DNA from: an uncultured Fibrobacter sp.
GTDB taxonomy: Bacteria; Fibrobacterota; Fibrobacteria; Fibrobacterales; Fibrobacteraceae
Direction: 5' to 3'
Assembly: GCF_947166265.1 (NCBI RefSeq)
Contig: NZ_CAMVDO010000013.1
Location: 1 to 64,000 of the forward strand
Length of the DNA: 64,000 nucleotides
Shown: positions 1 through 7,054 of the stretch, piece by piece
Layout: each line of letters starts with the position of its first letter
Numbering within the stretch: the stretch's first letter is position 1
Program-made: the position numbers and the translations under genes
Notes under the pieces: model-generated
Told to the model about the DNA's origin: nothing
The model's database searches: none
Seen by the model: the letters and a program-made list of their open reading frames with translations, nothing else

Positions 1-48
1 TTGAAAGCCATAAATTCCTCGAAAGCTGTGTCCAACTTTCGGGGTTCA
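1..48 (-). mobile_element. Probable end of an IS3-family insertion sequence (partial)
   Basis: Read on the minus strand from position 48, the sequence begins TGAACCCCGAAAGTTGGACA. This resembles the terminal inverted repeats recalled for IS3/IS150-group elements (TG start, CCCC, AAAGTTGGACA). About 25 nt further on, GAGG precedes an ATG at positions 11-9 that would open a transposase orfA running out of the window. The ATPase gene upstream stops exactly where this end begins, its TGA stop being supplied by the element's terminal TGA. Only one end is visible, so family and length are inferred. Confidence 0.55.
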
Positions 49-597
49 CTTCACAACAGCATTTTTAGAATCTTCATCTACGGAACTCAACTGTTTCATT
101 CGTTCACCATCGAATATAATACCCGACAAAATCTTCTGAGGGATAATTTTATTAAGAAAAAGTTTTACTTCATCAGCATTCTCAATAGGAAGAGCATCTT
201 CGCCATTTTCTTTGATATAAGAAAGAACAACAGACTGCGTGACACTTATACCCTGTTTTATTTTTTTTGAATACTCTTCCGTTCTCTTAATTGTATATTC
301 AATACCATCTGCCTCAAAAGAGAGTTCAACAAAACAACTCTCTTTTTTCTCTTGATCTGTATTATTCAATTCATGATATAATGCGGAATTAAGCGCATAT
401 GCCGTACTCTCTTTTCCCTTCAACTTATTAAAATCGAATCCATAGAGAACCCACCAGAAAGAGAAAAGCATTTCGGTTTTTCCGCCACCATTGGGCGCAA
501 CAATGAGGGTTATATTTTTCGAACCATTAGTCTTAAAATCTATCGTGAGATCGCGAAAACAGCGATAGTTAGAATATTTAATGCTACACAGTTTCAT
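46..597 (-). pseudogene. DndD/SbcC-like AAA ATPase, N-terminal fragment
   Basis: This 183-residue product is the N-terminal part of an SMC/SbcC/DndD-type ATPase. It has the 'NYRCFRDLTIDF' opening strand and a Walker A motif APNGGGKT at residues 34-41, followed by the typical FSFWWVLYG helix. The fragment ends near the Q-loop/lid region (FDGERMKQLSS, DEDSKNAVV), just where a long coiled coil would follow; family members usually exceed 600 residues. The ATG at 597 is preferred over an in-frame TTG at 606. It overlaps the upstream 59-codon gene by 14 nt, so the two are translationally coupled. In the family such ATPases serve DNA phosphorothioation or repair. Here the protein cannot be functional alone, because the rest is probably displaced by an IS end at 48. 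Confidence 0.7.
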
Positions 598-763
598 TCT
601 TTGCAACCTCGCTGATTTTATTATCTACAAAACTTTTTAGGTTTTCACGACCAATAGTTTTTTGACAGGATTTAGCATACTCAATAATATCAAGAAAAGC
701 TTTTTTCTCTTTTTCAGAAAAACCTTCTTGTTCAAGAACAACTTCAATAGGATTATTCTTCAT
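584..763 (-). CDS. Small protein between helicase and ATPase of a defence-type operon
   Basis: A 59-residue ORF runs from ATG at 763 to TAG at 584. It is charged and probably helical (residues 17-30 rich in E/K, then IIEYAKSC and FVDNKISEVAK), with no membrane segment. It overlaps the end of the helicase gene by 11 nt and the start of the ATPase gene by 14 nt; this double overlap is the main evidence that it is translated. I do not recognise the family. It is shorter than DndE (about 110 residues) and does not resemble it. By position it is probably an adaptor or regulatory subunit of the same system. Confidence 0.6.
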   Translation of the reverse strand: MKNNPIEVVLEQEGFSEKEKKAFLDIIEYAKSCQKTIGRENLKSFVDNKISEVAKNETV

Positions 764-2795
764 TAGATAAATCCTCCATAGTCAAATTATATTTTTTCAT
801 AATGTTTTCAACAATCCTTTTGTTATCTTCAAGATTTTCAGATAAACGGCTATATTCACAGAAACGAGCCATTTCCGATGCAATTATAGAGCGGCAACCC
901 ACACCATAGTTTTGGAGAGTAGGAAGTACGATCATGTCATAAATGTTCGCTTCGCTTTTGCCGCTTTCAGCACATAGCCTCAATACTCGCCCACGACGCT
1001 GGACTGTTTGACGTAAAGAACTATCACTGGACAAGATGTATATTTTATCCAATTTCGGAACATCAACACCTTCATCAAAACATTTAATCGCCACAAGGAC
1101 ATCAAAATAACCTTGAGAAAACTTTTCCAAGACCCTTGTTCTATCTACGGTTTTACTCGTAAACTGCGACACTCGCATCTTCATATTGTGAATGATTTGA
1201 GTTACCCGATCAATAATAGATTCTTCTTCCGCTTTTCCCTGACCACAATAAATAACAGAATTACGAAATGGATAATCACCATTCATACTTTCCAATTTGA
1301 GCAATTTTCCCGATGCCTGTTTAATGATTAAACTGCGTTCCGTTCTTAATCGAGAAATTTTATCTTCATCACGATTCTCTTGATTCATTTCAAGAGCCAA
1401 GGCTTTAGATTTCACCTTATACCTATTTGTTTCCTCATCACTGAGATATACGATAATAGGGTGATATCTGTAATGGGACAAGTAACCAGCATCAATCGCT
1501 TCTTCTATGCTGTAGATAAATGTTTCGTTCTTATCCTTGGTAAAAAAGCTCTTAATTCCATCAGCTTGAAACTTTTCAAAACGTTCAAGCGTAGCACTCA
1601 ATCCAAGACGACAAAGAGGATCTTTGGGAACCGACTTTAAATATGCTGGGGTAAGATTATGGGCTTCATCAACAATAAAGAACAAATTGTCAATATCTTT
1701 GCATTGGCTGGCAAACTTTGCAAAAAATGTGTCATAAACAGCGATGCAAATAACTGTTTTACGTTCTCCGTAAAATAGAATGGACGCATCATCATAGTTT
1801 TCGTCACTTTTTCCAGCTGCAAGCCCTCCAAGATAATATATATCTTCGAAACCGCATTCATCAAAGGCCGCTTTCCATTGAGGTTGCAGATCTGTTTGCG
1901 GGACACATACAACAACAAAAAGGGGACCTTTATCCTTTATTGCTCGTTCAACGGTTTTCACAGCGGTAAATGTTTTTCCCGTTCCTGTAGCCATTTCATA
2001 AAAATGGGCGTATTCATTGTTTACGAATTCATTTATCGCTTGTTCCTGATAAGGACGTATTTTTTTTGAATGCCTTGATTGCTCTTTTTTGCTTTTTTGA
2101 AAAGACTCTATCGCCTGTTCAAGAGATGCGCTTTTACGATATTTCTCAAAAATCTGTTTTTCTACTGCTTCCGGGAAATCCATTACCTGTATTTTTTCTC
2201 CAAAGCAATTATTCCAAAGTTTATTAAAATAATCTTGTTGGAGTTCGATCATTTTACTTCCACCATTCCACGATAACGCGACACCGATACATTCTGCATT
2301 GCGCAACTTTGCATTTACAGTCTCATTTGCAGAACCCGAAAAATAAATCTTATTGCCATCTTCATCCGAAAAGATTCCTATTTTTTCGTGATACAAACCG
2401 TCTGGCATATATGCAATCTTTATTATAAGATTTTTTTCATAAATCATATTGCATATAATATCAAGAGCAGCGAGTTCTGATTCTGAAAAATGGTCCCCTT
2501 CGCTTAATTCGCGCAGCAAGGATCTTGTTATGCATTCTTTATCGAGTTTTTGTCCTGCAATAATTATGTTAATATCTTCCTCAGACAAGCGCGGATTGCA
2601 TACTAGGTGTATTTTTCCACCATTCTCTAAAAATGATATAATGCCTTCAATATCAAGAATTAAGGAACCTAACGAGAAAAAGCCAACCCCTCTTTCAAGA
2701 AAGACGCTCTCTCGATAACAAGGAATAAAAAAATCCCTGTCCAAATCATTTGTCAGACTTCTGTATATAGGCAAATAATTGTTTTGCGTAAGCAT
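753..2795 (-). CDS. PLD-nuclease/DEAD-type helicase fusion (restriction-like)
   Basis: A 680-residue protein with an N-terminal phospholipase-D-type nuclease half-domain (H136-x-K138, then SGSANE at 153-158) followed by a superfamily 2 helicase. The helicase has Walker A ATGTGKT at about 269-275, DEAH at 376-379, SAT near 400 and a QRRGRVLR motif VI near residue 610. PLD-helicase fusions of this layout occur in restriction modules linked to DNA phosphorothioation and in other defence islands. It would use ATP to track along DNA and cut it with the PLD site. The neighbouring DndD-like ATPase supports a DNA-modification/restriction role, but no dndC/dndE homologue is inside the window. ATG at 2795 is the first start; the upstream DNA is very AT-rich. 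The operon continues with overlapping genes downstream. Confidence 0.75.
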   Translation of the reverse strand: MLTQNNYLPIYRSLTNDLDRDFFIPCYRESVFLERGVGFFSLGSLILDIEGIISFLENGGKIHLVCNPRLSEEDINIIIAGQKLDKECITRSLLRELSEGDHFSESELAALDIICNMIYEKNLIIKIAYMPDGLYHEKIGIFSDEDGNKIYFSGSANETVNAKLRNAECIGVALSWNGGSKMIELQQDYFNKLWNNCFGEKIQVMDFPEAVEKQIFEKYRKSASLEQAIESFQKSKKEQSRHSKKIRPYQEQAINEFVNNEYAHFYEMATGTGKTFTAVKTVERAIKDKGPLFVVVCVPQTDLQPQWKAAFDECGFEDIYYLGGLAAGKSDENYDDASILFYGERKTVICIAVYDTFFAKFASQCKDIDNLFFIVDEAHNLTPAYLKSVPKDPLCRLGLSATLERFEKFQADGIKSFFTKDKNETFIYSIEEAIDAGYLSHYRYHPIIVYLSDEETNRYKVKSKALALEMNQENRDEDKISRLRTERSLIIKQASGKLLKLESMNGDYPFRNSVIYCGQGKAEEESIIDRVTQIIHNMKMRVSQFTSKTVDRTRVLEKFSQGYFDVLVAIKCFDEGVDVPKLDKIYILSSDSSLRQTVQRRGRVLRLCAESGKSEANIYDMIVLPTLQNYGVGCRSIIASEMARFCEYSRLSENLEDNKRIVENIMKKYNLTMEDLSNEE

Positions 2796-3087
2796 AAATA
2801 ATATCGGTTTGCAAATAATATAAATAATTTACAAAGACAATTTGCGACAAAAACAAATTTTTTCGATTTAAATGTAACAAATAAGCGAAGGCCGTTATAA
2901 GGAAAAAAGGATGAATTTTCGTTGTTTTCTATTCAAGATTGGTCCTTTTTCGGGAGTGGCGCTACAAGATGTTCGCTGTTTTAAAGGATCTTTCTTAATT
3001 ACAATCTCCAATCCTTGCATTTCTACCTTAATTCACCTCACAGTTCGGTCCCTTGACGCCCAAAATACGCGAGTATAGATTTGGGGT
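2796..3087. other. Intergenic region between divergent genes
   Basis: This holds the AT-rich upstream region of the helicase operon (minus) and the phosphoesterase promoter (plus, 3053-3081). No convincing ORF or RNA gene was seen in 2796-3050, and no clear promoter for the helicase operon could be assigned. Confidence 0.6.
3053..3081 (+). promoter_or_regulatory. Sigma70-type promoter for a leaderless phosphoesterase mRNA
   Basis: TTGACG (3053-3058), a 17-nt spacer, and TAGATT (3076-3081). Only six nucleotides separate the -10 box from the ATG at 3088, so transcription should start at or next to the A of the start codon. Confidence 0.65.
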
Positions 3088-3933
3088 ATGACTTACTATT
3101 TTATCAGCGATCTACATCTCGATTTCTATGTGTCGCCAGTGTTTCGCACAATCGACATACTGCGTATGGAATTTGAAGACTTCTTTGAACGAAATTTCTT
3201 GCCTGCGGATGCGTGCTGCATCGCGGGCGATATCGCAAATGACTACTTCAATTATATGGAGTTCCTGAAGTTCATTGCCGAGAAATACAAAAGTGTTTAT
3301 GTTTGCCTGGGAAACCACGACATCATCACCGAACGCATTGGAAAATTCGGCTCCGACAGGGATTTTCTCACCTCCGAGAGCAAGATAAAATACTTTCTTG
3401 ACGAAACCAAAAAGATTCCGAATCTGCAACTGCTTGAAAACCGCATCGCAGACGATGTCGCCGGCTGCATGGGCATGTGCGATTTCAAGTTCAAACATAC
3501 GCCTTCGGCTTCCGAGATGGTGAACAAAATCCTTTGGGCGACGCGCTGGTTCGATGGTCGGCACTGGAATTACAAACTGAACGACGCCGACAAACTCTGG
3601 CGACACTACGATAGCGTATTCCGCAAACTTACCGCACAACGCCCTAAAATCATAATGTCACATTTTCTGCCGTTGGAATTCGACATGCCTGAGCGCTACA
3701 AACAAGATCCCTGCTCAAACTTCTTCTACTTCCACGGAGCAAAATACCTCGAAAAGATGGATGACGGAAGTATCTGGCAAGCAGGTCATACACACACCGC
3801 CATCAAGCGCGAATTCACCGATAAACTCGGCAAAAAACACCTGCTACTTTGCAATCCCGTTGGTTACCCCGAAGAAAATCCATACGCAGAATATGGACTA
3901 AAGCGAGAAGACTTTTTAGTGGAAGTAGAGTAA
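3088..3933 (+). CDS. Calcineurin-like metallophosphoesterase
   Basis: A 281-residue protein carrying all core motifs of the binuclear metallophosphoesterase fold: DLHLD near residue 8-12, GDIAND near 49, GNHD near 77, SHF near 190 and GHTHT near 233. These bind two metal ions and activate water to cleave phosphoesters. There is no signal peptide, so it is cytoplasmic. The substrate cannot be told from sequence; relatives act on nucleotides, nucleic acids or protein phosphates. The ATG at 3088 is supported by the promoter whose -10 box ends 6 nt before it and by the lack of a properly spaced ribosome binding site. A small gene starts 14 nt after its stop and may be co-transcribed. Confidence 0.85.
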   Translation: MTYYFISDLHLDFYVSPVFRTIDILRMEFEDFFERNFLPADACCIAGDIANDYFNYMEFLKFIAEKYKSVYVCLGNHDIITERIGKFGSDRDFLTSESKIKYFLDETKKIPNLQLLENRIADDVAGCMGMCDFKFKHTPSASEMVNKILWATRWFDGRHWNYKLNDADKLWRHYDSVFRKLTAQRPKIIMSHFLPLEFDMPERYKQDPCSNFFYFHGAKYLEKMDDGSIWQAGHTHTAIKREFTDKLGKKHLLLCNPVGYPEENPYAEYGLKREDFLVEVE

Positions 3934-3947
3934 AAAAAGAGCACATT

Positions 3948-4145
3948 ATGGACACACCCGAAATTAGCAACCGCTTTGATGCAGAAGACATTCGCAAACT
4001 GCGCGAATACAATTCCCTGAAGCATTCCAAGATGACCCACAAAGAAATCTTGGAAGATATCCGACAAGGAGCAGAATCCTTTATGTCAGAATTCAGTAGT
4101 TGCGTTGCTGAAAAATTTATCGCCATCAAAATTCAAAATCGGTGA
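3948..4145 (+). CDS. Small uncharacterised protein, possibly antitoxin-like
   Basis: A 65-residue protein starting with ATG at 3948, 14 nt downstream of the phosphoesterase stop; only a weak purine-rich stretch precedes it. The body (FDAEDIRKLREYNSLKHSKMTHKEILEDIRQGAE) looks like a short helical DNA-binding or antitoxin-type protein; similar short proteins are common next to toxins. No toxin gene lies beside it. A longer in-frame ORF begins at 3849 inside the phosphoesterase gene but has no start support. Function not recognised. Confidence 0.5.
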   Translation: MDTPEISNRFDAEDIRKLREYNSLKHSKMTHKEILEDIRQGAESFMSEFSSCVAEKFIAIKIQNR

Positions 4146-4191
4146 CAAATCGGTGATAAATATGGCGGTAAATTTAATTTCCAAAAACCAC

Positions 4192-4220
4192 TTGACAGGA
4201 TCTTGCTAAAAAATTATAAT
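4192..4220 (+). promoter_or_regulatory. Perfect-consensus sigma70 promoter
   Basis: TTGACA (4192-4197), exactly 17 nt, TATAAT (4215-4220). Both hexamers match the textbook consensus. Predicted start near 4227, giving a leader of about 110 nt before the gene at 4339. Confidence 0.8.
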
Positions 4221-4256
4221 TAGTGCACAGATGTACAGAAGCCAACTTTTTTAACC

Positions 4257-4280
4257 CCGCCTTTTTTAGCATGTAGGCGG
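4257..4280 (+). promoter_or_regulatory. Hairpin in the mRNA leader
   Basis: CCGCCT (4257-4262) and AGGCGG (4275-4280) form a 6-bp stem with a 12-nt loop, directly followed by the AAAGGAG ribosome binding site (4281-4287) of a short upstream ORF. There is no U-tract, so it is not a terminator. Confidence 0.45.
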
Positions 4281-4295
4281 AAAGGAGTATCTAGC

Positions 4296-4349
4296 GTGTT
4301 GACCATAATGACTAAAAAAGATAAATTATGGGGGAATTATGGCTCTTGA
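4296..4349 (+). CDS. Possible 17-codon upstream ORF
   Basis: A GTG start at 4296 lies 8 nt after AAAGGAG (4281-4287), an ideal spacing. The frame runs to TGA at 4349, overlapping the first 11 nt of the next gene (ATG 4339). The peptide is lysine-rich and ends in WGNYGS. The arrangement would allow translational coupling or leader control of the 4339 gene. Evidence is only the ribosome-binding site and overlap. Confidence 0.35.
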   Translation: MLTIMTKKDKLWGNYGS

Positions 4350-4533
4350 AATAAGAAACATTCCGGTTCTGACAGGCTCTACGGCAGAGTCGTTTGTGCG
4401 TGCTGCCGAAGAACGCGAAAAGAACCCCCGTCATCTCGGGCTCAAGGTTTCCTTCGCCCAGATTGACGAAATGGCCGCCCGCGCCCGTTCTTATAGAGAG
4501 TCCCATAATGGAAAGAATCCGTTTAGCATCTGA
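4339..4533 (+). CDS. Small uncharacterised protein, possible orphan antitoxin
   Basis: A 64-residue soluble protein (MALEIRNIPVLTG start, then acidic/basic helices and an SFAQIDEMAARAR segment). The ATG at 4339 follows a GGGGGAATT ribosome-binding site. It resembles small MALEIR..PVLTG proteins that I recall beside toxin genes, but no partner ORF follows; the next gene is convergent. It is driven by a perfect-consensus promoter, so high expression is likely. The antitoxin idea is a guess by resemblance. Confidence 0.55.
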   Translation: MALEIRNIPVLTGSTAESFVRAAEEREKNPRHLGLKVSFAQIDEMAARARSYRESHNGKNPFSI

Positions 4534-4588
4534 TTACAAGTCAGATTTCGCATCATTGAAAAATTGACAACCTCTCCACATCGCAAAA

Positions 4589-4609
4589 ACTCCCCCAGTC
4601 TGGAGGAGT
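4589..4609 (-). terminator. Terminator of the cysteine operon
   Basis: On the minus strand ACTCC-T-CCA, loop GAC, TGG-G-GGAGT is followed by TTTTTG. It lies about 90 nt beyond the stop of the cysteine synthase gene. Confidence 0.6.
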
Positions 4610-4650
4610 CTTGAAGACAGAAGGCAAATGTTGTGTCGTTCCCTTCGGCG

Positions 4651-4673
4651 GTGCTTCGACAGGCTCAGCAACC
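4651..4673. repeat. Intergenic repeat, CTTCGACAGGCTCAG family, copy 1
   Basis: GTGCTTCGACAGGCTCAGCAACC matches two further copies at 7751-7772 and 7788-7809. It is a short dispersed intergenic element with imperfect dyad symmetry. Confidence 0.6.
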
Positions 4674-4699
4674 GACTCAGGTAACCGAACTAGCGTGAT

Positions 4700-5611
4700 T
4701 TACTCGTACAATCCTTTGCTGAAGTAACGGTCACCACGGTCGGGGGCCACGAACACAATGTTTCCGCGTGCGCCCGAGGCGATGAGTTTCTTGGCTGCGG
4801 TGAATGCGGCACCTGAAGAGGAGCCTGCGAAGATTCCTTCTTTCTTGGCGAGTTCGCGAGCGCCACCAAAGGCGTCGTCATCGTTGATTTTGATGACCTG
4901 GTCCACGAGCGACATGTCCATGGTGTCGGCGATAAAGTCGTTGCCGATTCCTTCGATGTTGTAGTCGCCGTGTTCGCCGCCGCCCATGGTAGAGCCGATG
5001 GGGTCTGCGAGCACACCCTTGATGTTCGGGTTCTTTTCCTTGAGCGCCTTGAGAATTCCGCTAAAGGTGCCGCCACTGCCTGCGCCTGCGACCACGTAGT
5101 CGATTTGTCCGTCTAAATCTTCGTAGATTTCGGGGCCGGTGGTTTCGTAATGGGCGAGCGGGTTGGCCATGTTGCGGAACTGCCTGAGCGATACGGAGCC
5201 CGGAATTTGCGTCAGGAGTTCTTCGGCCTTCTTTTCGGCGCCGAGCATGCCGTCTTCACGCGGGGTGTTGATGAGTTCTGCGCCGAGGGCGCGCATGAGC
5301 GTCTGCTTTTCTTGCGAGAACTTGGTGGGCACCACGAATATCACGCGGATGCCACGGTTGAGGGCTGCAAAAGCGATGCCGAGGCCGGTGTTGCCTGCGG
5401 TGGCTTCGACAATGGTTCCGCCCGGTTTCAGGAGCCCCTTTTCAATCGCGTCGTTCACCATGTAAAGACCGGTGCGGTCCTTCACGCTACCCGAAGGGTT
5501 CCAAAGCTCGAGTTTGGCAAACAGGTTTACACCTTCGGGGAGTCCCACGTGCGTAAGCTTTACAAGCGGAGTCTTCCCGATTAAAGATTGCATCGATTCA
5601 TAGTAATGCAT
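4700..5611 (-). CDS. Cysteine synthase / cystathionine beta-synthase family PLP enzyme
   Basis: A 303-residue fold-type II PLP enzyme. K44 in GSVKDR is the Schiff-base lysine, TAGNTG (71-76) binds the substrate carboxylate, GAGSGGT (176-182) holds the PLP phosphate, and the GSSSGAA loop (263-269) contacts the pyridine nitrogen. The family makes cysteine from O-acetylserine plus sulfide (CysK) or cystathionine from serine plus homocysteine (MccA/CBS-like). No CBS regulatory domains are present. It starts 1 nt after the stop of a cystathionine lyase/synthase gene. This pairing matches the mccA-mccB arrangement and makes the reverse transsulfuration role plausible, but CysK cannot be excluded. 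Expression is probably controlled by the cysteine attenuator upstream of the operon. Confidence 0.85.
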   Translation of the reverse strand: MHYYESMQSLIGKTPLVKLTHVGLPEGVNLFAKLELWNPSGSVKDRTGLYMVNDAIEKGLLKPGGTIVEATAGNTGLGIAFAALNRGIRVIFVVPTKFSQEKQTLMRALGAELINTPREDGMLGAEKKAEELLTQIPGSVSLRQFRNMANPLAHYETTGPEIYEDLDGQIDYVVAGAGSGGTFSGILKALKEKNPNIKGVLADPIGSTMGGGEHGDYNIEGIGNDFIADTMDMSLVDQVIKINDDDAFGGARELAKKEGIFAGSSSGAAFTAAKKLIASGARGNIVFVAPDRGDRYFSKGLYE

Positions 5612-5612
5612 A

Positions 5613-6773
5613 TTATGCTTCCTTCGTGGCGTTGATGCCGGCGTTCAAATCCAAGATAATGTCATCGACTTTTTCGATACCTACAGACAAACGAATCAGT
5701 CCATCGGTAATGCCCACCTTCTCGCGAATTTCCTTCGGAATAGAGGCATGGGTCATGGTAGCCGGATGGCATACGAGGCTTTCAACACCGCCCAAACTTT
5801 CGGCGAGAGAAATCAGCTGCAGGGCCTTGAAGAATTTCTTGATGTCATAGTTTTCGTAAAGTTCGAACGAAATCATGGCGCCGCCGTTCTTGGCCTGCTT
5901 CTTGTTGATTTCGTAACCCTGAGCAGTCGGGAGTCCCGGATAATAAACACGCTTCACGGCTTCGTGCTGTTCCAAGTAGCGGGCAATGCGTTCCGCATTT
6001 TCGGTATGGCAATCGAGGCGCACGCCAAGCGTCTTGATGCCGCGAATCAAGAGGAAGGAATCGAAGGGGCCGAGCACGGCGCCCACGGCATTCTGGTTGA
6101 ACGCGAGCTTTTCTGCGATTTCTTTATTGTTGGTCACTGCAAGGCCAGCCACCACATCGCTATGGCCGCCCAAATACTTGGTTGCAGAATGCACCACGAT
6201 GTCGGCGCCAAGTTCCAGCGGACGCTGCAAATAAGGAGTCATGAAGGTGTTATCGACAATGGTCAGAATTCCATGCTTCTTGGCGATGGCAGCGACGCCA
6301 GCCAAGTCCGTCACGGTCAGGAGCGGGTTTGCCGGGCTTTCGATAAAGAAGGCCTTCACATCGGGCGTCACCTTGGTATCGAGCGTTGCCAAATCGGTCG
6401 TATCTTCGATAGAATAGGTAATGCCGAGGTTCTTGAAAACTTTGTCCAGAACGCGGAAGGTTCCGCCATAAACGTTGCTAGAGATAATGATGCGGTCACC
6501 CTGCTTAAAAAGCGAAAGCACCGTAGAAGTTGCAGCCATGCCGCTACCAAAAGCAAAGCCCGCCACACCGCCTTCGAGGTCGGCAATCAACGCTTCGAGC
6601 GCTGCACGCGTGGGGTTACCCGTGCGGGAATATTCCCAACCGGTATTTTCACCGAGGCCCGCCTGCTTATAGGTAGAAGTCTGGTAGATAGGAACGTTGA
6701 CAGCTCCCGTGACCTTGTCGCCATCGATGCCGCCATGGATGAGTTTCGTTTCGATATATTTAGAAGTTGACAT
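5613..6773 (-). CDS. Cystathionine gamma-lyase/synthase family PLP enzyme
   Basis: A 386-residue fold-type I PLP enzyme of the Cys/Met metabolism family. The lysine that binds PLP is K199 in SATKYLGGH; EYSRTGNPTR (47-56), GSGMAA (77-82) and D174 in IVDNTF are the other cofactor-site motifs. Members interconvert cystathionine, cysteine and homocysteine or use O-acyl-homoserine. The sequence alone does not decide between MccB-like lyase and MetB-like synthase. It is the first gene of a two-gene operon with the CysK/MccA-type enzyme. The start at 6773 is preceded by AAAGGA. Upstream lie a promoter, a cysteine-rich leader peptide and an intrinsic terminator, indicating attenuation by cysteine supply. 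Confidence 0.88.
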   Translation of the reverse strand: MSTSKYIETKLIHGGIDGDKVTGAVNVPIYQTSTYKQAGLGENTGWEYSRTGNPTRAALEALIADLEGGVAGFAFGSGMAATSTVLSLFKQGDRIIISSNVYGGTFRVLDKVFKNLGITYSIEDTTDLATLDTKVTPDVKAFFIESPANPLLTVTDLAGVAAIAKKHGILTIVDNTFMTPYLQRPLELGADIVVHSATKYLGGHSDVVAGLAVTNNKEIAEKLAFNQNAVGAVLGPFDSFLLIRGIKTLGVRLDCHTENAERIARYLEQHEAVKRVYYPGLPTAQGYEINKKQAKNGGAMISFELYENYDIKKFFKALQLISLAESLGGVESLVCHPATMTHASIPKEIREKVGITDGLIRLSVGIEKVDDIILDLNAGINATKEA

Positions 6774-6829
6774 TTTTTGAAGTCCTTTAGCGCCATGCGC
6801 CTTTTATTGTTTAAATTCGGATAAAAAAA

Positions 6830-6858
6830 TCCCGCTCTGGAGACACAGCCGAGCGGGA
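6830..6858 (-). terminator. Attenuator terminator hairpin of the cysteine operon
   Basis: Minus strand: TCCCGCTC (6858-6851), a 13-nt loop, GAGCGGGA (6837-6830), then seven T residues (6829-6823). It sits between the leader peptide stop (6885) and the first structural gene (6773), the position of a classical attenuator. Confidence 0.85.
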
Positions 6859-6901
6859 ATCTGTTTTAGATAAAAGCCTAAAAACTAGTCGCCCGTTCGA
6901 C
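6848..6901 (-). promoter_or_regulatory. Predicted antiterminator pairing
   Basis: GTCGAACGGG (minus, 6901-6892, inside leader codons 16-19) can pair with CCCGCTCGGC (minus, 6857-6848), which is the terminator's 5' arm and loop edge. Nine of ten positions pair, one as G-U. The two structures are mutually exclusive. Confidence 0.65.
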
Positions 6902-6947
6902 ATCGACCCCAACAGCAACAACACATGTTCATCAGGTTTTGATTCAT
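6885..6947 (-). CDS. Cysteine-rich leader peptide controlling the operon
   Basis: A 20-codon ORF from ATG (6947) to TAG (6885), preceded by TAGGA (6960-6956) at good spacing. Residues 9-12 are four consecutive cysteines (codons at 6923-6912) followed by Trp, with a fifth cysteine at 16. The location is between a strong promoter and an intrinsic terminator, in front of cysteine-metabolism genes. That is the layout of ribosome-mediated attenuation: scarcity of charged tRNA-Cys would stall the ribosome at the cysteine run, free the antiterminator segment and let transcription continue. The peptide itself probably has no other job. Cysteine-run leader peptides controlling sulfur genes are known in mycobacteria; I do not recall one described in this phylum. 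Confidence 0.8.
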   Translation of the reverse strand: MNQNLMNMCCCCWGRCRTGD

Positions 6948-6976
6948 TTTTATTTTCCTATCATTTACATAGGGAT

Positions 6977-7005
6977 AATATAGACAAAAACAATAACGCT
7001 GTCAA
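6977..7005 (-). promoter_or_regulatory. Promoter of the cysteine operon
   Basis: Minus strand TTGACA (7005-7000), a 17-nt spacer, TATATT (6982-6977). Start predicted near 6970, about 23 nt before the leader peptide. Confidence 0.8.
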
Positions 7006-7054
7006 CTGAAAACGGGCTATCCAGTTATACTATTTTTCTTTGGTTTGTTATAGT

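Noticed and set aside
6885-6947. The Cys run as a chance low-complexity stretch
   Set aside because: Position between promoter and terminator, a good ribosome-binding site, cysteine-gene context and a competing antiterminator make chance unlikely.
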